Origin: Musa acuminata AAA Group
Lineage: Eukaryota; Streptophyta; Magnoliopsida; Zingiberales; Musaceae
Assembly: GCF_036884655.1 (NCBI RefSeq)
Contig: NC_088331.1
Location: 14,665,001 to 14,729,000, forward strand
Direction: 5' to 3'
DNA length: 64,000 nucleotides
Under the pieces are notes generated by a model, which was given only the letters and a program-made list of their open reading frames with translations, ran no database searches and had not been told where the DNA came from. A program made the position numbers and the translations under genes. Below, piece by piece: positions 55,171-64,000 of the stretch. Numbering within the stretch: the first letter of the stretch is position 1; the number at the start of each line of letters is the position of its first letter.

Positions 55171-56107
55171 TTATCCTTTGAAATGCGGATGCCAATGAGG
55201 TGTATGAGGTGCAGAGTGATTGATGAGCATCAAGGGGCTGAGAATGTTAAGAAGTGATACCCGGTTTTGGATTAGTCTCCGAAACAAGCATCCTAAACCA
55301 TTCTCAACATCTCCAAAACTGATCTCAATTGTCTTTAGCTGATTCTGCACCATCATTATCTTCTCAGCATCTGCATCTTTAAGAGCTGCACGCAGTGAGA
55401 CATCTACATCCCACATTTCACATAAATCCTCCTAGCATGCCACTCTCATGGTCTTTGAGGCAAAATACCACCTGCTAGTTTTTGCCTTTGGCAAGAACAT
55501 CAAAGACAAAATTGAGCAAAGAAGAGATATAGTAATCTCTCTTGCCTCATTCAACACATTTAAGACCACCGAGAGGTTCAGGTCTTGCGATCAGAGAGGC
55601 TGGTTGACATCTGCCATCCATTTGCTTCAAATCTTTATAGCTTTTCTTAATGATCTTCTGTATCTCCTTCCGCGAGCGAACGTAATCCTGCACCCTTTGT
55701 CCAGTAGAGTTGTCGCCTCTTCTTCCAAGTGCAAACCGAAGATCATGAACATACTCTTTCAATGTGGTGGTTTCATCCTTCATGGTACCACTGAGGTCCA
55801 GTAACCTCATTAATCCCTCCACATCCTCCTCCAACCATTTCCTCTGGTCAGAGTAGAATAGGCCTTGTTGGATGCTTGGAAGGCGAAGAAGATCCTCAAT
55901 TCCATCATGCATATTAGCAAGCTGCCTCAATCCATTGGAAATCATCTCCCTTGTCATGGAGGGCACTGTCGAAACTGATGATTCTACAAAAGTATTGAGT
56001 TTTTGCAGCTCTCCTATGATCCATAGCGTTGTTGGTTGAACTTGGGATGGCAGACTGACTGAACGAACATGAAAGGAAGTCTCTGCTGCTGTAGTAGAAC
56101 TGGCCAT
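55171..56107 (-). pseudogene. DUF241 copy C (BPS1-like), full length but broken
   Basis: This is the most complete copy. From the ATG at 56107 it encodes MASSTTAAETSFHVRSVSLP, LWIIGELQKLNTFVESSVST, GIEDLLRLPSIQQGLFYSDQ, KWLEEDVEGLMRLLDLSGTM and DYVRSRKEIQKIIKKSYKDL, the ordered helical blocks of plant DUF241 proteins. After QPASLI a 4-bp loss relative to copy B shifts the frame. Further on, an AAG codon of copy B reads TAG in the LCEMWDV region. The C-terminal frame (55416-55171) shows SLRAALKDADAEKIMMVQNQ and LGCLFRRLIQNRVSLLNILS. The in-frame ATG at 56191 lies close behind the TATA box and is absent from copy A, so 56107 is preferred. It may be a recent pseudogene, or a genome assembly error could be involved. 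Confidence 0.9.
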
Positions 56108-56197
56108 TGTTGCCTTCTCTTCGGCTATGCTCTTCTCAAATTCAGTGGATTGGACGAGGATGCTGATAGAATTGTTCTGGTCCTGATGCACTACCTC

Positions 56198-56209
56198 CTT
56201 ATATATGGA
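56198..56209 (-). promoter_or_regulatory. TATA box of DUF241 copy C
   Basis: The minus strand reads CCATATATAAGG about 95 bp before the preferred ATG. The surrounding block is conserved upstream of copies A and B, where the TATA is weakened. Confidence 0.6.
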
Positions 56210-56876
56210 TCACAACACATACAAGGAGACAACTGGATTCAAGGTTAACCAGGTCATCGATGTGATGACTACTTAAGTTAGTGGAAGGAAGACATGTAGC
56301 AGTTCGGCAGACAGGTCGCCCTTCTTAGTTCCACATGACTGGTTTGGAGTCTGATACAAATCTTCATCCAAGTGTATGCTATCGGTTGGTATTCTTCTGG
56401 TGATTAAACATTTATATACGTTAGTTCGATGCTTGTCTCTATGTTGTCTGCTTAATTATTAATTAATCTGCTGGTAGATCCAAAGCTAGCCTTCTACAAA
56501 GTTGTTGTTTAAGCACCCAAGGCATGAAAAAGAGAACACATACTTTCCATCTTTCTCATGGATTACAAAGACTTATGGTGCTATCTATTATTGCTGTTTT
56601 CTTAAAGTTCAAGATGATAGATTAACATGCTCATAAAAAAAGGCAAAAAAGAAGAAATAGAAAAAAAAACAAAATGTAGATGTTTGATTGGATTGGCATT
56701 TGAAATATCAGGTATTGCTGTACCTGAATAGGACATGCAACTCTAATAGCTACTTGTTTATTTATAATGAGAATGGATTATCACTATTGAATATTTTCTT
56801 CAATAAACTCAGGTTATGCATTGATCTTCAACATAAAATGTTATTAACTAGTACTTTCTGATCATTGAACATTTTT
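56210..56876. repeat. Paralogous spacer, unit C (5' flank of DUF241 copy C)
   Basis: Matches 46440-47104 by eye at high similarity. Noncoding. Confidence 0.8.
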
Positions 56877-58745
56877 GATGCAGGACTTCATATTTCAAGG
56901 CTTAGCTGTTGACCTACTGCTGATAGATCCAATATTCTTTTATCTATGGCTGAAATTTTATGATTTTCTTTTAATTTTTATCTATTTAAGTTGAAATTAT
57001 AATTTTTTTTAATCAAAATTTTTATGAAACCTTGAAAACATCTAATGAAACCTAAATTGTTATTGTTTCTATTTTTGGGCTTATAAAAGTCCTATTTTTA
57101 GTTAATTTAGTCCTTAAAAATTATATATTTTTATTTTTGATTAATTTAAAGTTAATGTAGAAATAATTTGAGTCAAAAATTACTTGAATATTATCAGAGA
57201 TAACTTTATGAAGTTTTAGAAAAAATAACTAAATGCTGAGTTATTTTTTAAAAAGATTACATTATTTTTTGATTTTTAAAACAATATAACTCTTCAAAAC
57301 AAACAATGTAATCGAAATTTTTTATCTAAAAATATTAAAATTTTTATTAACCTTGGAAATGCATAGGGGATTCCTGAATGATATATATTTTTTATACTTG
57401 GGCCATTAAGGGATCTATTTTCAGTTAATTTAACCTTAAAAGCTTTTTTTATTTTTTATTTTTGGAAAGTTCAAGTTGAAATTATATTTTTCTATCAAGT
57501 TATTCATGAATATTAAAAATATCTTATCAAGCCCTAAATAATCACTTTTTCTATATTTGGATTATTAAATGACCAATTTTCATTTGCTTTAATATTAAAA
57601 GCTAAAATTTCTATTTTCTGATTTTTGGCTAATTTAAGCTGAAATTATATCTTATTTATCAAAATTTTTATAGAACCTTGAAAATATCTGATGAAAACCT
57701 AAATGATTACTCAAAAGTCTTCTTTTCAGTTAATTTAGCCTTTAAAAATACTAAATTTTATATTTTTATTTTTGACCCATTTAAAGCGAATCTAAAACAA
57801 ATTTGGGTCAAAAATAGTTTAATATTATCAAAAATTATTTTACAAAGTTTTAAAATAAATTTGAACTTTATGTTACACTATTTTTTAATGGGGTTACATT
57901 GTTTACTAGTATTATTCAAAAATAGTATAACCCTATTAAAAAACAATTTAACTTAATTTTTCATCCAAAAATATCAAAATTTTTATGAACCCTTGAAAAT
58001 TCATAGACAAACACTAAAAAATCACTTTTCTATTTTTGGGCGAATCTATTTTTAATTTTGACCAATTTATATTGAAATTGCATTGTTTTATGCTCAAATT
58101 TTCATGATATCTTGTAAATATCTGATGAAGCCCTAAATAATTAATTTCCAATTATCTATGATTTAAAAGTCTTATTTTCAGTTAACTTATCCCTTAAAAA
58201 GTTGAATTTCTTATTTTTAATTTTTACCTAATTTTAAGTGAATTTAGAACCAATTTGCACCAAAAATCACTTGAATATTATCCGTAATGAATTTGTGACG
58301 TTTTAAAGAAAATTTTAGATCTTGAGTTATATTACTTTTGAATGTGGTTATATAATTTTTGGGATTGTATTCATAAATAGTGTAACTCTAATTAAAAAAT
58401 AGTTACATTGATCTCTTATTTTCTTAAAAAAAAAATAAACTTTTAAAAAAATCCTAGGACATGACTTGTAAGGTCCTAAATGTTTCTTTTTATATATAAG
58501 CATTTGAAATGAATATTTTTTTACTGATTTGAATCCTTAAATGATATAAATTCAAATATTGGTCATTTAGGCTTTTGAAAATTATTTTCAAGAAATTTTG
58601 AAAATTTAATATTTTATTATTATTTATTTAAAATATGTAAATAACAATATTGTAGATGCAGGAGTTCATATTTCAAGGCTTGGTCCCCAAGATGTCTGCT
58701 AAACTGTTGACTTGCTGCTGGTGGATCCAATATTCTTATATGTGG
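56877..58745. repeat. AT-rich long-unit tandem repeat array
   Basis: Degenerate units of about 450-640 bp repeat here. The landmark TTGGGTCAAAAATTACTTGAATATTATCA-like text recurs near 57150, 57785 and 58236. The companion TTGAAATTATA...TTTATGAACCTTGAAAA text recurs near 56990, 57476, 57640 and 58070. The ends are marked by two copies of CATATTTCAAGGCTTRG plus GATCCAATATTCTT (56885-56945 and 58668-58736). Unit B at 47105-47700 has only one. The open frame at 57678-57956 is chance. Confidence 0.72.
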
Positions 58746-59063
58746 TTATTCCTATATGTTTTCTTAACCACTTGACATGTCAACATGTACTAGGAGAATC
58801 CACAACCTCGGCATCTCTGTTGTCTGATCAAGCTATCCGACAACGAATCCAGCAGACGAACAAACGCGGCCGGAAACTAGGAATCCACACGCAGATCGCA
58901 TCCAGATTTGTCTTCTTGTTGGTGAGAGATCCCCATCATTGCGGCAGGCTATAGAACACCAAAAGCTCTCTTGTTCCCCCACTGAATTGGATACATGAAT
59001 GAACAAAGATTACAACTGGTTTAGCTGAGTGTTTTAGATCTTCTAAAACAAGGACAGGATCCA
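58746..59063. other. Spacer 3' of the expansin gene
   Basis: Less AT-rich. The plus-strand frame at 58712-58954 has no recognised domain. This stretch should contain the 3' UTR of the expansin-like gene; a clear poly(A) signal was not singled out. Confidence 0.45.
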
Positions 59064-60162
59064 TCACTTGCAGTCTTTTGCTGCGACCCCTCGAGCAATG
59101 TCAGTGATCTGCACGCCCAAGTCGTAGACCGAACCGGTTCTCCAGTCGACCGGCAGAGCCTCACTCTGAGCATAAACCCACTTCCCGCCGTAGCCGCCTG
59201 TCACCACCATCCTGAGCTGTAGCGGTCCGGGAGGCGCCCGGCTCGTGCTCCAGACCGGGCCGAAGACCCGGCTCATGAATCTCCAATCGGACGAACCCTC
59301 CTGTTAACCCAAGCATTCGCGTCAGTACTGTAAGATATGGTGGCATTCTGCTCAAACTTCAACAGGGAGCGAGAGAGAGAGAGAGAGAGGCCAACCTGTG
59401 CAACATCCACTGCTCCTATGTCAGTTTGACCTCCCTGGTACAGGAACTTGATGGCCAAAACATTGGGACTTCGTCTCTTCTCTTCCACTTTGATAGATAA
59501 GTTCTTCGTGTGTTCGCATGGAATCCTGCTCACAGGAAGTGTTACAATAAACAATGTGTGTCTAATGCCCAACTCTCACATCCATTTAGTACCTCTTGTA
59601 TTCCACATCCACAGTGCCAAGTTTCTCCAGCTCTCCGACCGCCGAGTGCCGTGCCATGGCCACAAAAGCCGGTCTGCTTAGCACCAAATCGGTGTCATTG
59701 CTCTCGTTAAGGTCCGTGAGGATCACTTTGACCCCTCCTCCTCTACAGATCCTCGTGTTCCTACACCTCACCTGCTTAATTACAAGAAGCTCACATACCT
59801 GAGAGAGAGAGAGAGAGAGAGAAGTTTCCGTATCTGAAGCTAACCTGGAAGCATGCTCCACAGGCAACGCCACCTCTGAGAAGAGCGGAGCTTGCAGCAG
59901 CGACATAGCCTCCACTGAGTCCCAAAGTCATGGAACCATATCCACAAGTCCCAGCTAAACACAGGAGAAATCATTTGATCGAGCTCACACTGAAGGTCTA
60001 ATTAAGAAGTACAACAATTGTACAGGGATACAACATACCAGAAAGAGCAGAAAGAGAAGAGAAGTATCCAGCCTTGGATCGGTGGACGCACCTGCCACAG
60101 GCCATAGAAGAAAAGCCAAGAAGGAGGATAAGAAAGATTAAGCAGCCAGAAACACCACACAT
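59064..60162 (-). CDS. Expansin-like A gene (five exons, 259 aa)
   Basis: Exons on the minus strand are 60162-60039, 59954-59845, 59771-59593, 59525-59396 and 59300-59064. Each intron has GT-AG ends, and the exons sum to 780 nt, exactly 260 codons. The product is a secreted cell-wall protein of the expansin-like A group. It has a signal peptide ([19 protein letters not shown]), a double-psi beta-barrel domain ([30 protein letters not shown]) and a CBM63 domain ([60 protein letters not shown]). The HFD catalytic-like motif of alpha- and beta-expansins is absent, as usual for this group, so wall-loosening activity is unproven. The C-terminus after VQITDIA departs from the family's usual EGC ending and may reflect a small frame change. 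First ATG chosen for the signal peptide. Confidence 0.93.
59372..59390. repeat. GA microsatellite in intron 4 of the expansin-like gene
   Basis: An uninterrupted GA dinucleotide run. A second lies in intron 2 at about 59801-59821. Both are likely length-variable. Confidence 0.9.
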
Positions 60163-61258
60163 GGCGTCGAGAGCAAGGTGGGAAAAACGGTATAGCCTTC
60201 TACTGATCATATATGCGAGAGATCGATGTAGGAGGAGGTAAACTACAAAGTTCTGCAGTAGACTGCACGCCAAAGTAGCCTAATAAGACAAAGCACAATA
60301 CAAGAAGAACGCGGTGGTGGAATGCAATTGAAAGTGGCAGTGACAGCAACCACTGCACGCGCCAATCAAGGAGAAACTTCGTGGGTCGGATGAACATGAA
60401 CCCAGATAATTGCAACTCATTAATTCATAAGTCTGTGTGAAGTCAATCAGTAGTAATAAAAGTTTAACATCTCATTTCCAGTATTGCCGGAACTCTATCA
60501 CAATGGCGTTGTTCTCCAATTAGCATTTTTTTGGTATAAACTAGTGCAGAACCTCTGGTTGATAACTCCATTGATCAAGCCAACTCGACTCATCGAGATT
60601 GCAAGCCTGTGCCTGACTTAAATTGGTTGAAACTTGAAGTAAAACTCGAGTTAAATTTAAATTTGAGATGGTGTAATATTTTTAACGTAAACCGACAAAT
60701 CGTAAGGTGGCTAAAAGTGCCGTGCGAAGAAGGGTGGAAGAATATTTGTGTGAGGACAATCAACTGCATGCCTTGAAGTCAAGCTCTGCTTTTTGCATCT
60801 GCGTGCAACAAGTTGCGTGGATGTAGCTCAAGTCACTTCTTGCATTAAAATGATCTGAAGTGATAGATCGGCTGCGGTTAAAAAGGTACATTTTTTTTTC
60901 TCTAACACCAGATGTTAGTCCTTTGTCACGATTGGACAAAAGAGTCAAATTAACTTATAAAAGTATAATACATATAATATTGTTAACTTGAAATTAAGTA
61001 TTTTGAACCATTAGCTTAGACTCAAAATAACTTGGACTTAAACATTTTGGATATGACTTAAGCTCAATAATTCAAGTATCTCATCACATCAAGTTGTGAC
61101 TCTAATCATGATAATTGGAATCATCTAATGCTATACCTCACATGCAAAGCCGTGATCAATTATCACTCACCAACAGGGATAACTATAAGAGTTAAACTTA
61201 GGCAAAAGCCTCTTGCACCAAGATTTAAACTTGATCTATAGCATCTTGGACCAAAAGA
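60163..61258. other. Upstream region of the expansin-like gene and spacer
   Basis: It should hold the promoter of the minus-strand expansin-like gene, but no clear TATA box could be picked at a fitting distance. The rest (60420-61258) is AT-rich. No gene or named repeat was seen before the LTR at 61259. Confidence 0.5.
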
Positions 61259-62104
61259 TGTTGAATCTTGTATTTTGATGATGAAATCAATTGATAAGTA
61301 TTTATGATTTGATCTACGTTTTGAGTGATGCATGATGCTTCGATCAGGGAGAGACAATTAAAGCAAGAAAAATCATGTTGGGCCGGAGAAAAATATGTCA
61401 GAAGATTGGACGTCGCGCCGAAGGATCGATCGACGTATCGACAGAAGGCTTCGGGCCATAGTTTCGGGTATCGAGCCAAGAAGAGCGGATATTACGCCAA
61501 GGATATCGGGGTTGCAGATGTCAACTGACTGATTGGGCAATAGGCCACAAGAGAGGACGATACACCGAAGTATCAGATGAAGCGTCGATGGACCAATAAC
61601 ATCGAACAACATGATTCATGCTTAATAATAATTGTCTAAATCGAAATGTGTTTTTATATGTGCAGGATTAACTATGATAGTAAGGCATAAAGCAAAATGA
61701 AGTTCCGGAGTTAAGAACGCAATTTCGTTGGGAGTTCGAGAGTTCGTCGGAAGTCCAGATGTTCGTCGGAAGTTCTGCAGAAATTGATCGAGAAGTCCAG
61801 AAGCTCATCGGAACTTGCTAAAGAAGCTCATCGGAACTCGCTAAGAAGATCGTCGTGAAGTCCAGGAGCTTGCCGAGATCATCAGAAGTTCACCGAAAGC
61901 TCGCCGGAAGAAACATAGACTTACAAACTTTGTTTAGCTTATTAAATATCTTAAACTTCATAGTTAGCATATAATTAGGATTAGAATTGGGCCAACCCAA
62001 TTAGGAGATAGTTGGGCCAAGTTTGGACTGTGTTGGGCCAAGAGAAAGGCCCAAATAGTGACCAAACAAGTGAAACCGTTGTGGCACAGTCTTTGAGACT
62101 ATGT

Positions 62105-62216
62105 CAAGCAATGGTACCGTCAGTCTGGGCAGTGGTACTGCCCAGACTCAGTCTTCAAGACTATTTGGGCGGTGGTACCGCCCAGTGTCAGGCTGCAGGC
62201 GGTGGTACCGCCCGTA
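62105..62216 (+). repeat. E3 LTR palindrome cluster
   Basis: Two strong copies of GGCGGTGGTACCGCC and two degenerate ones lie just upstream of the TATA box. Arms GGGCGGT and ACCGCCC pair perfectly around a 3-base loop. Confidence 0.82.
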
Positions 62217-62243
62217 CCTTGAAATTTTAGGGGTTTGAATTTT

Positions 62244-62261
62244 GGGGCCTATAAATATCCC
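62244..62261 (+). promoter_or_regulatory. E3 LTR TATA box
   Basis: GGGGCCTATAAATATCCC, matching the framed TATA of E1 and E2. Confidence 0.78.
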
Positions 62262-62771
62262 AGCTATTCCTGCATAGATAAGCAAGAAATATTGAGCAAA
62301 ACTCTGTAATTCTAAAGTTATAAACCTTAGAAAGTTTAGTTTCCTCCTCCCAAAGCTAAGGGAGGTGTGAAAGGGATACCTTGTAAAAGAGGGTTGTAAA
62401 ATGTTGTCTCCTAAACCCGTGAAAATGAGAAGAGGGTATAAAAGGGTAGTTGGTCTTTGTCCATTGAAAGAAGACCAATAGTGGATGCCAGTGGCCTCGA
62501 TGGAAGAGGAATTGACAGAGTAGATGTAGGTCACGATGACTGAACCACTATAAAAATCTGGTTTGCGTTTTGTCTTGAGTAATTTACTTTAATTGCAAAC
62601 CACTTTACTTACTTACTACTTTCAATACATTTATAAATATATTTCAAGTTAAGATCTTTATGAAATGATTTTCTTCGGAATCGGTTTTAATTAAAACGAA
62701 ACGATTTGAATCCGTGATTTTACCACTGCACTAATTCAAACCCCTCTTAGTGTTGACTCGTTCCTAATATT

Positions 62772-62783
62772 TGGTATCAGAGC
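62772..62783 (+). other. E3 primer-binding site
   Basis: TGGTATCAGAGC directly after the LTR, complementary to initiator-Met tRNA. Confidence 0.88.
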
Positions 62784-62820
62784 CACATTTTTCTCATTTC
62801 GTTTAATACCCAAAGAGAAA

Positions 62821-63187
62821 TGACACTTTTCGACTTTCAAGGACGGACTACACCTATTGGAAAACTCGAATGAGAATTTTCTTACTTTCTATTTATTTAA
62901 ATTTATGAAATATGGTCAAAAATAGATTTCAAATGTCTTCTCTTCCAATGGATGATTGGAATGATTTGGAGAAGAAGACGTTTTCTTTAAATGCAAAGGC
63001 TATGAATACCTTATTTTACGCCTTAGACGAAAACGAATTCAATCAGGTTTCTTTGTGCAAATGGCTTTCGATATTTGGCACATTCTTGAAACCACACATG
63101 AAGGCACTAGTAGATTAAAAGTTTCGAAGATTAATATTTTAATGTATGATTTTGAGTTATTTCATATGAAACCAAGCGAAACCATAG
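62821..63187 (+). pseudogene. gag: E3 gag relic
   Basis: Frames show the TYWKTRMRIFL-type start (62845-62885), SSLPMDDWNDLEKKTFSLNA and MNTLFYALDENEFNQVS, then LETTHEGTSRLKVSKI in another frame and MKPSETI at the end. It parallels E1 Gag residues about 20-140. The start codon region lacks the usual N-terminal dozen residues. Confidence 0.82.
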
Positions 63188-63421
63188 TTACTTAAGTACA
63201 AAGTTCACCCAGTTCCTCAAGGACCATGAGATTCTATCCCAATGGACATTTCTTTATACCCCTCAACTCAATGGTATATCTAAAAGGAGGAATCGTACAT
63301 TGTTAGACATATTGCGGTTCATGATGAGCTTCACCGATCTACCAATATCATTCTGGGGATACGCCCTAGAAACCACACCTTACCTTCTAAATGGAGTTCC
63401 AACTAAATTGGTAGTATCTAT
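63188..63421 (+). pseudogene. Copia integrase fragment from another lineage
   Basis: Text reads FTQFLKDHEILSQWT, YTPQLNGISKRRNRTLLDIL and MMSFTDLPISFWGYALETTP, the C-terminal half of an integrase core. The wording differs from the sirevirus and TNT1-94 types elsewhere in the window. It begins in mid-domain directly after the gag relic and ends at the next LTR. Confidence 0.82.
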
Positions 63422-64000
63422 TGTTGAATCTCGGATTTTGATGATAAAACTAATTGATAGTGTTTATGATTTGATTTGCATTTTGAGTGATATAGGAAGC
63501 TTCAATCTGGAAGAGACAATTAAAGCAGGAAGAATCATGTTGGGCCGGACAGAAACATATTAGAAGATTGAATGTCGAGCCAAAGGATCGATCGATGTAT
63601 TGGCAGAAGGCTTCGGGCCATGGGTTTGGGCATCGAGCCAAGAAGAGCAGAAATTACACTAAGGAAATCGAAGGTATGGAGGTCAACTAGCCGATTGAGC
63701 AATAGGCCGCAAGAGAGGACGATGCGCCAAAGAATCGGACGAAGCATCGATGAACCAATGACATGCCGGACAACATGATTCAAGCTTTGTAATAATTGTC
63801 TAGATTGAAGTAGGTTTTAATTATACAGGATTAACTACAATAGCGATCAAGGCATAAAGAAAAATGAAGTCCCGGATTAAAGAATGAGATTTCGTTGGGA
63901 GTTCGAGAGTTCGTAGGAAGTCCGAATGTTTATCGGAAGTTCTATTGGAATTGACCGAGAAGTCCAAGAGCTTGCCAAAGAAGCTTATCGGAACTTGCTA
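63422..64000 (+). repeat. Partial sirevirus-type LTR, continues past the window
   Basis: Starts TGTTGAATCTCGG, as in E1, and follows the E3 LTR layout (GAGACAATTAAAGCAGGAAG, GAAGGCTTCGGGCCATGG, GAGTTCGAGAGTTCGT). It is similar to but clearly diverged from 61259-61840. Confidence 0.85.

Larger units (their letters stand above)
61259..62770 (+). repeat. E3 LTR (1.5 kb)
   Basis: Starts TGTTGAATCTTG and ends TTCCTAATA before the primer site. It holds GGGCGGTGGTACCGCCC (62167-62183) and a second copy at 62198-62213, the TATA box GGGGCCTATAAATATCCC at 62244-62261 and the conserved U5 block at 62450-62575. Confidence 0.88.
61259..64000 (+). mobile_element. E3: chimeric sirevirus-like remnant, cut by the window end
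   Basis: A plus-strand LTR (61259-62770) is followed by the iMet primer site, a short gag relic (62821-63187), an abrupt switch to an integrase fragment (63188-63421) and then a second LTR start (63422 onward). The two LTR starts differ at roughly one base in five. No PPT precedes the second LTR. It is therefore either one element rebuilt by template switching or two elements joined by deletion. The right limit is outside the window. Confidence 0.75.

Noticed and set aside
57678..57956. 92-aa plus-strand ORF
   Set aside because: Phe/Leu/Lys-rich chance frame in the AT-rich tandem array.
58712..58954. 80-aa plus-strand ORF
   Set aside because: No domain. It lies in the 3' flank of the expansin-like gene on the opposite strand.
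63422..64000. Certain assignment of the last LTR as the 3' LTR of E3
   Set aside because: No PPT precedes it, divergence from 61259-62770 is high and the element runs out of the window, so it is reported as partial only.

Overview
This is a stretch of plant nuclear chromosome. Long AT-rich spacers, an intron-containing expansin-like gene and deeply nested LTR retrotransposons primed by initiator-Met tRNA all point to a flowering plant. The load of Sirevirus-type Copia elements would suit a monocot such as a Musaceae or Zingiberales species, but that placement is inference. No bacterial operon, CRISPR, rRNA or tRNA gene was seen.

The window is best read as an old tandem gene array broken up by retroelements. 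Three copies of a DUF241 (BPS1-like) gene lie on the minus strand. Copy A is 20450-20574 plus 32222-32490, copy B is 37960-38594 plus 46194-46340, and copy C is 55171-56107. They sit in related flanking sequence: parts of 3300-4704 and 19538-20574 match parts of 37648-38594, 46341-48532 and 54018-55170. Copies A and B are physically interrupted, and copy C carries a frameshift and a nonsense codon. The only gene that looks intact is a five-exon expansin-like A gene at 59064-60162, minus strand.

Retroelements from left to right: a worn Copia pol fragment (590-2110, minus). C1, a TNT1-94-like Copia (4705-19537, minus), contains the young sirevirus-like element E1 (8664-18195, plus). C2 (20575-32221, minus) is an old Tork-like Copia split by its relative C3 (22996-30149, minus, duplication TATGC). 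C3 itself carries a solo LTR (24353-25833, duplication GTAGG) and a 1-kb non-autonomous element (26618-27627, duplication ATAAT). An Ale/Retrofit-like Copia (32871-37647, minus) holds a fragment of a RAD51-paralogue gene (XRCC3-like). E2 (38595-46193, minus) is a pol-less sirevirus relative inside DUF241 copy B. C4 (48533-54012, plus, duplication TATTA) is a nearly full-length TNT1-94-like Copia. E3 (61259 to the window end, plus) is a chimeric sirevirus remnant.

The most interesting item is E1. Its 2.35-kb LTRs are almost identical. It keeps an intact 527-aa Gag, lacks protease, integrase and reverse transcriptase, and carries an intact 371-aa second ORF in their place, followed by a relic of RNase H. 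Its LTR holds three different tandem arrays. One is built on a near-palindrome, GGMGGT-N3-ACCGCC, that recurs just upstream of the TATA box in the LTRs of E2 and E3 as well.
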